DNA from: Coleophoma eucalyptorum
Taxonomy: Eukaryota; Ascomycota; Leotiomycetes; Helotiales; Dermateaceae
Length of the DNA: 64,000 bases
Assembly: GCA_026120035.1 (NCBI GenBank)
Contig: JALRME010000067.1
Span: 1-64,000 of the forward strand
Direction of reading: 5' to 3'
Part shown: one piece after another, positions 31,543-42,969 of the stretch
Position numbering within the stretch: position 1 is the first letter of the stretch
How the letters are laid out: every line of letters begins with the position of its first letter
The notes under the pieces: model-generated
Databases searched by the model: none
Seen by the model: the letters and a program-made list of their open reading frames with translations, nothing else
Told to the model about the DNA's origin: nothing
Program-made: the position numbers and the translations under genes

Positions 31543-32448
31543 TCAGTAATTATCTGTAGTGGTATCCCATCGGTTGTACGGCTTGAGGCTTCCTCGTATG
31601 GCTGATACTTCGGATGGTTGTATTTGAGTGTAACCATCATCATTGATACCTGCAAACATTATCTGTTCGTGTACGTCCAGGTCCCTACTCGGTGCCACTA
31701 TCGGCGCAGTTGACGAGGCGGTTACTTCATGGTGCTCTAGCCCGAAACTGTTTGTCCCTTTCCAATCATCTCTATTTTCTGGTAGAATATATGAAGCACT
31801 GAAGCTTACGGGGTCGCGCTCCCACTCCAAATTTATCGCACCGTCGCATATATCCTGTTGTAGAAATCCAACACACCTTTCAACACCGATGTTTGACTCA
31901 GAATTAAATTTTCTGGGAATTGATACAGGCTCATTCATATAACCAGACGGACACCATGCTACGTCGTGTGGTATATGAAGCTCTTGGTTCCAGTTCTGTG
32001 AGTTGTAGAGACTGAAGAAGTCGCTTGATATCGCATCAGGATTTCTATCGAACTCGTTTGGTATGCTATGCACAAAGGTGTCACCAATTGAGTCACTTAA
32101 AAAATTCTTGGTGAGCACCTCAGTGCTAAGATTAAAATCTGCTTCAAGTGACGTTGTATTCTCTGTCAGACACTTGCTCGAACGACTCTTGGACTGGTCG
32201 CGGGGTCTTCTCTCCCGCGTCATTGCTCGGCCTTCACGCTTTTCACGGATTTCGTCTATTAATTTGTTGTAATCATCGGCTGTCTCAAGATCGGACAATT
32301 TCATCCTGCGGGATACGTGTTGATTGATTCGATTTTGGATGCGTCGTTTCAAGACAGGGTCTGTGGGGTCCGTGAGGTCCGTGAGATGAGCCTTAACGTA
32401 CTCTTCTCGCTCTCTCTGAAGTCGTTTCTTGGCAGCCTCAATATTCAT
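31543..32448 (-). CDS. bZIP-like (basic-region) fungal transcription factor
   Basis: The frame from ATG 32448 gives 301 residues (a non-ATG extension reaches 32490). Residues ~20-50 read LTDPTDPVLKRRIQNRINQH then VSRRMK. The arrangement DPxxRRRIQNRxNQxxxRR is the basic region of a fungal bZIP-like family in which the leucine zipper is poor; the His and Val here replace residues usually Arg and Ala or Tyr. The rest is low-complexity with aromatic and acidic patches, and the DUF3425-type C-terminal domain often found in this group is not visible. It is probably a DNA-binding regulator; the target is unknown. No in-frame lesion was seen. Confidence 0.65.
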   Translation of the reverse strand: MNIEAAKKRLQREREEYVKAHLTDLTDPTDPVLKRRIQNRINQHVSRRMKLSDLETADDYNKLIDEIREKREGRAMTRERRPRDQSKSRSSKCLTENTTSLEADFNLSTEVLTKNFLSDSIGDTFVHSIPNEFDRNPDAISSDFFSLYNSQNWNQELHIPHDVAWCPSGYMNEPVSIPRKFNSESNIGVERCVGFLQQDICDGAINLEWERDPVSFSASYILPENRDDWKGTNSFGLEHHEVTASSTAPIVAPSRDLDVHEQIMFAGINDDGYTQIQPSEVSAIRGSLKPYNRWDTTTDNY

Positions 32449-33659
32449 GATGCTAGACAAGTTGGTGTTGAGAATATTTTCCACGGCCACACACTACTAC
32501 GAAGAAATGGGGTCCCGTAGATGTTATTGAATTTAAGAACCCAAAGATTGCTCTAGACAGAAATCATGCGCTGCTCTCTTATCTTATTGAATGATGCTTG
32601 CTTGCCTTACCATAGCTTGTTATCAGATACCTAGCGATGGCCACGGATCATTCTAACCAAAATCTGTCATGATTTCTACGTCAAAACTGTTCTTGATGGC
32701 CTATTTGGACAGCTTGCATAGAAGTCTCGCTCCTAGACCCCTACTCTAGCTTCGGTTGTCAGCATGGTAAATACATCTTCGGAACCAAGCACTCGTACAA
32801 CGCTAACCACGTTCTGGCCGCATACGCGGCGTTGACAGGTTGGAATTCTGGACAGTAGGAGGTGAAACTGTAAATGGGAACCTTTGAGGTCTAGATGCAG
32901 TATGTCAATCATGATAACTAAAATAATTGTCGTCAACTCTCATGCAGATCAGGAACATGATACAGGTGCAATTTTGCAAACAGCTGAAAGTCATGTACAG
33001 AAGACTTTTCTCCTCGTGCAATGCCAAATGGATAATAATGGCAGGCGTTCGCAGTGATAAAGGTCTGCTAAACGGCTCGGATACATTAAGAGGTAACTTG
33101 TAGATTGCTAGTAATGAGTAGAATAGAAGTAATTTTAGCTCTGGGTCAATCTAGCCATCTTCTTGGAATAATTTTGAAAGCATATAATTGTTGTTAGTGC
33201 AGCGAACACAAACGAAGCATAATGTGATTGGGATTGTGATGCTTCGCTTTTCCTCTAGCCATGTGCGTCTTTGCCCGCATTTGCTGAACATTCGATTTCA
33301 AGGACTCCCAGATGATTCAGCTATTCTTGTTAGGATGTTGGAAAATCGATTGGAAGTGGCAACCGCTGATGAAATTAGTACATGAGCCGCAATGGAGACA
33401 AGCATATCATGTATCCGTATAATATCGCGACCAAAGAGCGTTAGAGGTGATGGTTTGAAGGTGATCACAATCATACTCATGTCCAGGATAAGTTATCCCT
33501 GCAAGAGTTTCGACTTCTAGGAGACATTCAAGAAACAATATCCGTAATATTCCAACAATCCCATAGCCCTGGCATGGATCATTTTGTATCCAAAATTCCC
33601 CCAGAAGCGGACAAACAAGCAATTTCCAGCTTTCATGCCATCAATCAGTCTAGAATTTT
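32449..33659. other. intergenic, no gene recognised
   Basis: Upstream region of the bZIP-like gene. Small overlapping frames near 33190-33620 on both strands show no motif. Confidence 0.45.
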
Positions 33660-34090
33660 TCGTCTAAACTAACTTTAGCAGCTTCCCCCAGAACAATTAC
33701 ACCGGGGAAGCTCTCGCCAAATTCCGGCCCCCACCTCGCAGTAACAACCGATGATTGTATCGACTGCGATCTTCTCGGGGCAGTCGTTATGCTATCCGGA
33801 TGACTAGTTCCGGCTTAAATCCGTATTAAGTTTGTGATTGTACTGTTGGTCCGACGAACAGGAGGTGTCTCTGCGCCCATAAAAGATCAAGTTGCCGACG
33901 GCTTCCAGGGCTCTACGAGGTTCTTCCCCGCAATCGAACTCAACATTCCTCAAAGTGCTAGGTTCAACCCGGGCCGAAACCTAGCATTACTCGGACGTTT
34001 AGCGTAGGTTGGATTATCAACTCATTGACCTCTCTTCAATAATTATTTAAACAAGGGCCATCCTAACCACGGGGGAACCTCGACATTCCT
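33660..34090. other. GC-richer non-coding island with hairpins
   Basis: The base composition rises against the AT-rich flanks, but all frames are closed. Two inverted repeats are visible: AGCTTCCCC at 33680-33688 with GGGGAAGCT at 33704-33712, and TGCTAGGTT at 33956-33964 with AACCTAGCA at 33978-33986 around CCCGGG. The nature is unknown: regulatory island, RNA gene or unidentified element. Confidence 0.5.
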
Positions 34091-34850
34091 GTACCATTTA
34101 CGATGAGCATTTCAGTGCTTTTGTCACAAGCGGATTTGGGGCAGTTCAACGGGATACCTTTCGTCACTTTTTGTCACCTCGGAAGAACTGCCGAATTCTA
34201 AGCACGTGAAAATAATTATCATCGGCCACTATTAGTCTAAATTCATATCAACCCTGTATCAGCAACAAAGAGGCTTGTGCCACTGCCACTGGATGACATA
34301 GCAAAAGTTATGCTGGCATCTCTTCAATTGCTGATCATGGACTCTCACAGCGTTCACTGTACGAACAGCTATACCAAACACGACCGCACTAATGAAACCA
34401 GAGACGACTATCCGAGTCTGAAAAGATGATATATTATTAATCTCTGTGCAAGAAAATTCCACATCTACTTTGGATAACAGTTTTTTAAGAGTTGCTAGTA
34501 CCACTATTGATGACAATTCTATGCTGGGCCTTAATTTTGGTCTCCATTCGGCGTCAACCTCATCCCAATACTTTTGAGATTTATACCTTCTCCGGTGCTG
34601 CGAAGACGGCCATTAGTTGTAGCTATCATGAACTGTAAGAGGCCATTCATCATAGGAAACCTGCTACATCAATAACGAATTGTCATTCTCAATAGAAGCA
34701 TAATTTACCTATTTATGTACCAAATGTTTTCGAGGCGCAAGTGAAAACGCCGTACATTAATAATCACGACGTTCCTAACGAAAGAATTGGGCAAGGAGAT
34801 GTGTATTGCTTCGTAGAACGACATTGCTTGTATTGTTTACAGACTCATAA
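34091..34850. other. intergenic
   Basis: A minus-strand frame (34259-34516) has a hydrophobic stretch but no motif or context; it is not called as a gene. Confidence 0.45.
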
Positions 34851-35041
34851 CTGTTGGAATATCGTTACATTAGGCTCATCACATGACGACGGTACGTACG
34901 TTTGCAGTCATGTCATACTCAAAACGAAGGAGGAGGGTATTCATATCCTCCTCCGCCTCCACATTGACTTAGAAGAATCGTCTACATTTTTACCACATTT
35001 TTGGCCTGTTACTACAGTTGAAACAACAGGTATACCAACAC
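34851..35041 (+). repeat. LTR-like sequence, copia type, family C
   Basis: It is 191 bp, from TGTTGGAATATCG to TATACCAACA. It shares the 3' third (ACTTAGAAGAATCRTCT, GTTGAAACAA) with the LTR at 49393. The flanks ATAAC and CACGT do not match, so either the copy is rearranged or the target duplication has decayed. Confidence 0.7.
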
Positions 35042-36199
35042 ACGTGATAAGATATTTTACACCAGTCAAGATGATCCAATTTCAGAGTATCAATATCCTC
35101 ATCAAACTCTGTATCATTATTATCCTTTTCAATACTAATGTATACTTCTTCGGCCACTAAAGACGCTTTATCTTCAGCTTCAAAATGAAAACCAGGCCTG
35201 TTGACTACTATTTGATTCATGTTCATATATTTCTGTGTAGGGGCTTGATTCAACGACTTTCAGGAGTCTGGCATGGCAGTACAACTATCAGATCTCAAAT
35301 AGGATACTATGGCAAAAACCCTTCTGAAAATTCTTTGTGATTTCTCAAGGAAGTACTTTCCGGAAATACAAACCTCCGAAGCCACAATCTTCTCAAAAGA
35401 ATCAAAAATGCCTCTTTTCGGATTTTAACGCTTATATTGATCGTGTGATTCGAAACTCGACCTGTGGACTCTTCAATGGTGAAACGAAGACCTTTAAATA
35501 TTAATGATGTGGGATAATTTGAACGACTCTCATCTTTGCAGTAGTACGAAGCATCGAGAAGCCCACCAACAGGGCGTTGGCGTGTAGGAGATAGCCTTCT
35601 GTGAGATCAACGAGATCTTTTTTCATATACACTATTAGCGAACAAGCAGCAAGGTATTGCGCTATATATATAGTTAGCAGCCAGCATGCTACATCTTTCA
35701 TCGCTAAACTTTCTGCCGGTAGATGCTACCTGCCCTTGCAGTATGCTTGTACAACCGTCAAGGTGTATTCGGGTAGTGTCTAAACTTGAATCCTTCGTCT
35801 TAGAATTAGGAATTCGATATACTGGCGGAAGTTGACAATTTGTAGATCTTGAGGCCGGATATGGAGTAGATTACTCTACAATAATAATGCTCCGCCAGTA
35901 GTAGCCCGTGTTCGGTTTAGGGGAATGGTGAGTAAATTATGGCACACTCAAGTAGTAATAACGTTGTAAAGTCGAAATAAGGGATTAACTCACACTTTAG
36001 CACGTAGGGTAGGGCCGCCACCAATGTGCAGATAAGTATATTCTTTGCGTATTCTCTGATCTTGCCACGCACGGCAACGATACCAGATAGTCCAGTCCTG
36101 TTAAATACTACAAAAGTTCCAAGTCCACCCTATTCTATTTGCATTTTACAAATGCCTTTTGAAATGTCTGTATTCAAAATATTCTTATACACTTTTTAC
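35042..36199. other. intergenic; no supported gene
   Basis: A minus-strand frame (34990-35253, no ATG at its start) runs into the LTR-like sequence. A 66-codon frame (35501-35701) is hydrophobic but unsupported. Nothing else was recognised. Confidence 0.45.
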
Positions 36200-36396
36200 T
36201 GTTGGAATATCGATACTGTGATTATCGCCTGATACTCACATGACCACTCGTTTACAATCACATGATACTATAGGTGGTATTTATACTACCTACGTATCAC
36301 ACTCACTTAGAATGAATCATGACTTATTATACTACACTGAATTGACCCCTTGATCTCCTGATCTCTTATCGAATATTGCTTCAACTGATACCAACA
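36200..36396 (+). repeat. solo LTR, copia type, family B
   Basis: It is 197 bp, from TGTTGGAATATCGATAC to GATACCAACA, with a GGTGGTATTTATACTACC promoter-like core. A perfect target duplication TTTAC is present at 36195-36199 and 36397-36401. Confidence 0.92.
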
Positions 36397-36661
36397 TTTA
36401 CAAAGCCATTAAGTTATTGGACTTTGCGCAGGAGGTAACTGCTGGGAATCGAACATAGAATAGGAAGCAATAATAAAATCTTACGAAAAGAAAAGTGATG
36501 GAAAGATAGCAGCGCGTTGAGTCACGGTATCGTAGAGCTTTCGAATGATATAGCATTTATAGGAGCTTACATTTCGATAGTCTTAATTGCTTGACAATAA
36601 AACCTCGTCTCGCCTGCAGTATTTTATGCTTATTATTCAAAAGTGCCTTCCTATTACGGCG

Positions 36662-36835
36662 TCATGGTGACATGATCGATGACTGAGATTCCTCTTCAAT
36701 ATCCGACTCCGATCTAAGGTCGTGAGGTGTTCGGGTGTCGTCACAGTACTACGAATTTTAGAGAGCTTCTGGTGACATGGTCGATGACTGGGCTTCCTCT
36801 CCAATACCTGACTCTGCCCCAAGGTCGTGGGATGT
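36662..36835 (-). pseudogene. former C-terminal extension of the Est1-like gene
   Basis: In the same frame as the gene above it, beyond its TAG, the sequence reads TSHDLGAESGIGEEAQSS and, after two more stops, TPHDLRSESDIEEESQSS. This is a clear repeated motif (HDLxxESxIxEExQSSxMSP), and the frame ends at a TGA at 36662-36664. Three in-frame stops (TAG, TAA, TAG) at likely Gln codons cut it off. The preserved repeat in one frame indicates that it was translated in an ancestor. Confidence 0.65.
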
Positions 36836-39139
36836 CTAAGTGTCATTTCTGTCGAGGCCAGGTGTCGTTGTTGCAGAACCAAATGTAGGGTACCCACTGT
36901 CGGCACCCGGTGGCTCGCCTTCAGATTCTTTGGGGGTTAAATCCAAAGACAGTTTAAAGCATTCCTGGCTGTGGTATTGAATCCACTGTCCGCTTTTGGC
37001 AACTTGGCAAGCAAGAAAGAGTATGCGCTCTTTTCTATATGTCGTCATTGATGCCCGCTCGTGGTATTTCTCTGCTTCGTCAATTTTTTCATTGTTAAAC
37101 CAATCCTCCGGGAAGTAGTTGTCAGCCCATAATAGTCCCCGGATAGTATAGTCCTCTGGGAATGGCCTCTTGTCGTCCTTTTCTGGCATTGGGAATTTAT
37201 CACTCTCAATCCTGTCAGGCGTGCTATAGGAAGCTAGCAAATCATTGAGTAATATTGTCAACGGCTCCCATGGAAATCTTTCCACTATAAGCCTCATTGC
37301 CATCGGATGTTGAGATGCCCGTAACAGGAATACAAGTGTAACATGGATGAAAGGTAGTATGTTCGGGTCGTTGATCCTGTCCAAGACGATCCTTAGGGTA
37401 GAATTGTGGAGACGTTCGGCCTTCTCAAAAGCGAGCATCTCGGGAGATGAAGCATCTAGTGTCTTGTCCACTGTATTATCACCGCCTACGGGGCTTGGAA
37501 ACATTGCTTTAATAGCAACATTATCCTTAGAAGCAAATCCAAGCATCGATACGATATTTGCAATAGCAATCTGGTAACCTTGCTTCCTAAATTTCCGAGT
37601 AACTTTGCTAATATGGTCATCAAGAAGCAGAAGAAACTCGTCTACAGTTGGATCGAATCTCTCGGTTTCTCGGTTAGTGAATAGTAGACCATGGGCCTTA
37701 ACAAATGCTGTATCCAAAGTAGGAAGCCTGAATTGTGTGTGGCTATCTGTATTAAGGATAGGCTCAAAGAGAGTTAAGATAGATTCTCTAGCTGAAGTAA
37801 AGGGAACCGGAACACACAACGACTTTGCGTAGTAAAAGAGTTGCTGTAGAGCACTTGGACGCGCAAGGATTGCTAGATGATGATAAAGTCTTCCAGTTGT
37901 AGGAGCCTTATCAGAAGCCTTTGAATACCAATGACGTGCAACGCCTGTCCAGATTTCTCGGTCCTGAATATCGTCGTCTTCTATAGCCATTCTGTATCTT
38001 CCAAGATCTCCTAAGCATTCAATCCAGGTGTCCTCGAAGGCTGGAACTGTCTCGTAGAGAAGAGCCATCATAGAGTAGGCTAGATATATAAAGGCGATCA
38101 TATGATCCAAAGTAGCCGGTAGTCCATGTCTGAGAAGTTCTAAGAAGCTGTGAATGCCATGGCGCCACATCCTCGCTGGCATAGCGTACTGTGACGCTAA
38201 TCTCCGAAGTGCTAGGCTAGCAGAAGGATGCTGCGATGCTAAAAAGAAGTCGTGGTGCTCATGTAAGAGGGTTCTATGGAGCGCTATTAGAGTCTGCCAC
38301 TGTTCGTTATTTAACCTCGAATGAACTCCTTCCTGCTGTGCTAGAGTAGCATTCTTATTGTCTACTTCAATACACTTTGCTTCTACCATAACCAAACCAG
38401 CATAGATTCCCTTGACTTCAGCAATTAGCTGCTCTTGAGATATCGGTCTAGTCTCTAATTCAAGCATGATGTCGTACTGTTCAGGACCTGATGTTGTAGG
38501 TGTTTGCTGCAGAGGGGTTTGGATGGATTTATTGCTTCCAAGAATTGCCGATGTTTGGGCAACAGGAGACTGCCGTGGATTCATCTTATTTTGAGGTTGA
38601 TATGGTTTCCTTGTTTTGGATTGCAGGCCAGGGGCACGCGACTTCTGTACATGTGTAGACGCAGCATTCGACGGGTCAAAAGATCCGTTTAAAATTGTAG
38701 AGCCTTTATCCGGATTCCAAAGCTTCTTTGACGGAACGTGCGGTCGTAGTTGTGAAGTCATTTGTCTATCAAGATTTCCTTCTGCAGCAGTGTTGAAAGG
38801 TGCGGGATTCGGGCATGTTTTACTTCGTCCTGAAGGGGGGGACGATTGCAATTTTTCACGAGAACCTAGCGCTCTTTGTGACGAGCTACAGGCGCTGATG
38901 CCGTCGCCCAATGCAGCCCTCTTCCTTGGTCCATCATCCGGCGTAGTTGCCTCCTCCATGACAGCATCTTCACTATTTCGAGGTGACCCTAAGTTAAGAT
39001 CTTGTATACCGGAGAGAGATCGAGTAGGTGTAGAGTGACTCAAAGGTCGCTTGACTTGACCGGAGGCGCTCGGTGGGGGTTCAGGCTGCGCTTGATATGC
39101 ATCATTCATCAAAGGTTTCTCTTGTGAGCCGTTCTCCAT
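36836..39139 (-). CDS. Est1/Smg7-type DNA/RNA-binding domain protein
   Basis: The ATG at 39139 gives 767 residues; an in-frame ATG at 39469 would add 110 residues that look like untranslated sequence. Residues 1-220 are low-complexity, Ser/Pro-rich and basic. From ~230 a helical repeat region follows the Est1-type pattern: ELETRPISQEQLIAEVKGIY, WQTLIALHRTLLHEHHDFFL, then AFEDTWIECLGDLGRYRMAI and ARHWYSKASD..TTGRLYHHLA near 370-420. In yeast and animals such domains act in telomerase recruitment or nonsense-mediated decay as TPR-like RNA-binding scaffolds. The C-terminal PIN domain of Smg5/6 is absent. Expanded accessory copies of this family occur in filamentous fungi and their roles are unknown. 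The main frame is intact, with a truncated tail (see 36662-36835). Confidence 0.8.
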   Translation of the reverse strand: MENGSQEKPLMNDAYQAQPEPPPSASGQVKRPLSHSTPTRSLSGIQDLNLGSPRNSEDAVMEEATTPDDGPRKRAALGDGISACSSSQRALGSREKLQSSPPSGRSKTCPNPAPFNTAAEGNLDRQMTSQLRPHVPSKKLWNPDKGSTILNGSFDPSNAASTHVQKSRAPGLQSKTRKPYQPQNKMNPRQSPVAQTSAILGSNKSIQTPLQQTPTTSGPEQYDIMLELETRPISQEQLIAEVKGIYAGLVMVEAKCIEVDNKNATLAQQEGVHSRLNNEQWQTLIALHRTLLHEHHDFFLASQHPSASLALRRLASQYAMPARMWRHGIHSFLELLRHGLPATLDHMIAFIYLAYSMMALLYETVPAFEDTWIECLGDLGRYRMAIEDDDIQDREIWTGVARHWYSKASDKAPTTGRLYHHLAILARPSALQQLFYYAKSLCVPVPFTSARESILTLFEPILNTDSHTQFRLPTLDTAFVKAHGLLFTNRETERFDPTVDEFLLLLDDHISKVTRKFRKQGYQIAIANIVSMLGFASKDNVAIKAMFPSPVGGDNTVDKTLDASSPEMLAFEKAERLHNSTLRIVLDRINDPNILPFIHVTLVFLLRASQHPMAMRLIVERFPWEPLTILLNDLLASYSTPDRIESDKFPMPEKDDKRPFPEDYTIRGLLWADNYFPEDWFNNEKIDEAEKYHERASMTTYRKERILFLACQVAKSGQWIQYHSQECFKLSLDLTPKESEGEPPGADSGYPTFGSATTTPGLDRNDT

Positions 39140-41184
39140 CAGCCTAGATAAGTCAGCTTCATTCACGTCTTTGGCAATGTTGTAGGGCAGATCGGGCTGT
39201 AGGCTACAGTAGGCTACAGGCTTCTCACATCTTGTGCTCCCTCCGTTGATATTCAACCCACTTAAGGTTGACAGGCTTCTGTGACATAGCTGTAGAGTTA
39301 AGGTTAACAAATGAATTGTCGCGAGGGTGATAGGGAAGTCCTTTCCGAAGGAATATGTAGATTGAAGAAATGCCAAATATATCTGCACTTGTTTGAAAGG
39401 AGAGATTTCTTGCTTAATAACTGCACATTTGAACATGAAGTCTAGAGAGATTCTTATATTTATAGGCATGCGTTCTTTGCATTCGAATTAGGCTGCATAT
39501 TTGCGAACCACAAGGCAGAAAGTAGTGCCACTCGCAATCTTGTTTGCCAGCCAACTGAACCGGGATATGCAGCGCTCTTAAGTCGCTGTAATAAAACTTC
39601 GTCCATCACGGCGACCCTGACAAGCAACGGCATCTTTATCTAGTAAGTATATTGATGTCCTTCTGAAATTTGAGAAATCCTAGATCTAAGCGCGACACCA
39701 AGGCAACCTATATCTACGATGGCGAGATGAAAGCTTTTCCATACACTAAACTTGCTCTGGGGCATACACTGTCATGCAATAAGAAGTCGAGCTCGGTCCC
39801 AGAACTGGTAGACACATCACATTTCGGTGTCTGCTTTGGGATGGATGCATCTGATACTTGACGGGGTATGCCATAAGAGATGATGACCAACCGCTGAGTG
39901 AGGCTTCTTAATATATCAGCATCAGAAACGTCATGGTTCTATCGTAGTTCTAAAATTCAGACTATCTTGCCATTCAGCAAATAAATACATGATAAGCAAG
40001 CAATGACCGCAGTTAGTAGAACGGGTTTCGCCAACAAGTGATATTCTTCTCCATTATACTCTTCGCCTTTTTGTCTCCTGACTGGACGGTATGCCAGTTC
40101 TCTTTCCTATTAATCTAAGGGGCGGGGGGGGGGCAGTTCTAGCACTGCTCTTTCTTTATTCTATATCTTCAACTCAGCATATCTTCCTCATGCTAATTCC
40201 CAATCCAAGTCTGCAAAATCATGTGCGATTGCTAGCACATAACAGGAACTCGTAGGCGTTCTGATGATTAGAATAACGAGCAAGTTCTTTTTTCCTGTTT
40301 GAATTTTATACACAGTAAACACAAGCTATTGCTATGGATATAAAATGCTATCAGCAGCAATTTTGCCTTATTACAAAATTTCGACATATTTTACGAAATC
40401 ATACTGTAGCTGCAGCTGTGTAACTATAATTTAGAGTAACTAGCACTTATTTTGTGGGTCCGTAATTAGTCACGATAATTCGTACCAAAAGTTATAGAAT
40501 TACAAAACCTCTGGTAATCTGCGTAACGCAACCCCAGTCGTCAGCCTCAAAATCCTTAATTTCTGTTTAGTGACTACCCTCCGGCCCCTTATCAGCACGA
40601 AACTGTGCTTTCTGTCTTACAAAACTTCTTGGCGGGTATAGGCCTCCATGATAGGCCTGTGTTAGAAATATTGTCACCAGCGCACAGAAGATTCCTATTC
40701 ATTCTCCATCCCAGGTATATCGTTTCTCACATCTATGACATGAAGCAGACAAAGAATCTATAATTATACGTACATCCTGCTGCCTCCTGTCTTCGGCAAC
40801 AGCTGATTATAATCTATCACCTTGGGCATATGACCTTTACAGAGATGAGGGCTTCGCGCATTCTTTTCTAACCACCTTCGATCCGCATTCTAAAATATTA
40901 AGCTTGACCTGAGTTCATATATAGCTTCTACTCTAATTGATCATATCCATTTTCTTGACATCTTGAAAAGATCGATGCGCTAAACAAGAGGTCAGAAATT
41001 GTACTCAATGAAGAGTTAATCAAGAAATAAACAGGTATCTAAAATACAAAGTCGAAGATTTCAAGCTGGCTTAGCTTACATATATAAAGAGTGGATAATT
41101 TCATCCTCTATTCTTCCAAATCCAAAGGCCCCTAAAATTATTCAAATGGCCTAGTTTCTACTTATTTGTAATGTTATATCCAAT
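39140..41184. other. intergenic, gene-free
   Basis: The first 330 bp is the open leader of the Est1-like frame. The rest has no supported gene. A run of 10 G lies near 40125. Confidence 0.55.
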
Positions 41185-41365
41185 TGTTGGTTACGTCAAG
41201 TAACGTAAGAATCGACTGGTAGGTCAGCGGGTGTAAAATTGTTTCATAAGTGATCGATGTATGTTGAAGAGAGTGTGAGGCAGGGAGGTATAAATACCTC
41301 CGTCGCTAAGAATACTGTAACATGTGGCTAGGTCTCGTGATTTGCTTGTAAATGGCATTCCGACA
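41185..41365 (-). repeat. solo LTR, copia type, family A
   Basis: It is 181 bp, from TGTTGGTTACGTC to CATTCCGACA on the plus strand. Flanks CCAAT and CCGAT differ at one position. It contains the reverse complement of the AGACCTAGYCACATG block. Confidence 0.88.
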
Positions 41366-42528
41366 CCGATATACGTAAATGTTTGGGGCTAATGAACGAG
41401 CTATTATATCCTCTAAGCATCTTTAATTACATCGTCTCTTTATATTTTGCTATCCTAAACAGATTGATTTTGCATTTACATAAATTCCTGTGGTATAGCT
41501 GCATGGCCCTTTGATTTCGATTTCGACACTCACCTTCATGAATCCCGTGCAGATGTAATCTAAACCCTCCCCAATTCTTATTTCTGTAAGTTGTTCCCAT
41601 AGTTGTATTCTATTCTTCGTGATTAACTTAGTATAGTTATTATTAAAAGAATTATATGGTGGCCTGAATCATTTTTGTTCTTCTTTAGTTTGTTCCATTA
41701 ATCCGGTGCTTTTTTTGAGTACTCGAGGTAGTAGTTCTCAGAGCTAGAGTTGATTTTCTTACAAAAATAGCATCCCTTCCTCTTTTCGCATTTTTCTTTC
41801 GCCCCAGTATGTTTGTGTGCCTAGAAGTGATTCCCGTTACGTTTCCGTAAAGGAGAGTTTCTTGTAACTCGCAGCAATATCATGAATAAAGTCATCGAGA
41901 GAATGAAGTTTTATGTGTGCATTAAATCTCTAACATTCTACTCATGCAGGGTACTTCTCGTTTATAGCCCTAATGGATATAATTAGTAGGCCTTGATAGG
42001 GAGCACAAACTCAAAGCATCAAGCTTGTACTTGGCTGGCTTGAGTTAAACAATGAATCTATCAACAATAAACACTTATCTCTTAATGTTTCATGTTTTGC
42101 CTCTCTTAGAACCTGTAGTAGTATAGCCTAAGACGAAAACCTAAGGTTTATGCTCGAAATTGACAACATTCGCGACAGAACGTACTCCCTTGTTATATCT
42201 TACCTATTATCCTCCCTGTATTCTGTAGGGTCATTCCTCTGGAAGAATAATATCACTCCTTTTGCCAAAGGCTATAATTATCTCTGCGAAGCTTCATACC
42301 GCTCGTCAGGATTGATCTGATAAAGATGAGGGGCTTTTTATTGCTTGTTTTTGTGTTTTGTGCCTACAATATCTAGAACTCTTATCAATTCTGGTACGCT
42401 TCATTGATGTCTAGATAAGCATCAAGCTATCATCCGAAGAAGATAACGAGAGACCTCAAGGCGACCTTAATTGGCGACCCTAGATAATCACAATTGGATA
42501 TCAGCTTTAAACTCGTGGTGGTTATTGT
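41366..42528. other. intergenic, AT-rich, gene-free
   Basis: No frame of note and no repeat recognised. Confidence 0.55.
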
Positions 42529-42718
42529 TGTTGGGATGGTTACCTATAGGTCAATCACGAGACCTAGTCACATGTATACAGTATCATTAGCGAGGGAGGT
42601 ATTTATACCTCTCTGCCTCACACTCTCTGCAATCAACATCTATGAACCACTTATGAATACAACTTGTACCTGATTTGACTTGAGAGTCACCTATTACGTT
42701 ACTCCACGTAAACCAATA
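42529..42718 (+). repeat. solo LTR, copia type, family A
   Basis: It is 190 bp, from TGTTGGGATGG to AACCAATA, with a perfect target duplication ATTGT (42524-42528, 42719-42723). Core motif: GCGAGGGAGGTATTTATACC. Confidence 0.92.
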
Positions 42719-42778
42719 ATTGTGTTAGGCTGATAAAATGGACGCCACGGCTTAGTATAATTTTTCAATAGTTGTTAC

Positions 42779-42969
42779 TATTGGTATCAATTCGTTATTC
42801 AGTCGAAATGTCGAAATATTAGGTCAATCATTATGGTATAAAACTCAGTTGTTCGCTACGTAGGTATGATGCGAGGGAGGTATAAATACAACCACCTACA
42901 ACGTCACATGATTGCAGACGAGTAGCTATGTGATTATCATGTACTAATCACAGTATCGATATTCCAACA
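42779..42969 (-). repeat. solo LTR, copia type, family B
   Basis: It is 191 bp, from TATTGGTATCAA to GATATTCCAACA. Flanks GTTAC and GTTAT agree at four of five. It lies 60 bp from the family-A LTR above, so two families hit the same small region. Confidence 0.88.

Noticed and set aside
33898..33990. Possible tRNA because of GGTTCAACCC
   Set aside because: The surrounding bases do not form the acceptor, D and anticodon stems; it is better described as a simple palindrome.
34741..35160. 139-codon plus-strand frame
   Set aside because: It runs through the LTR-like sequence 34851-35041 and has no recognised domain; it is a chance frame.
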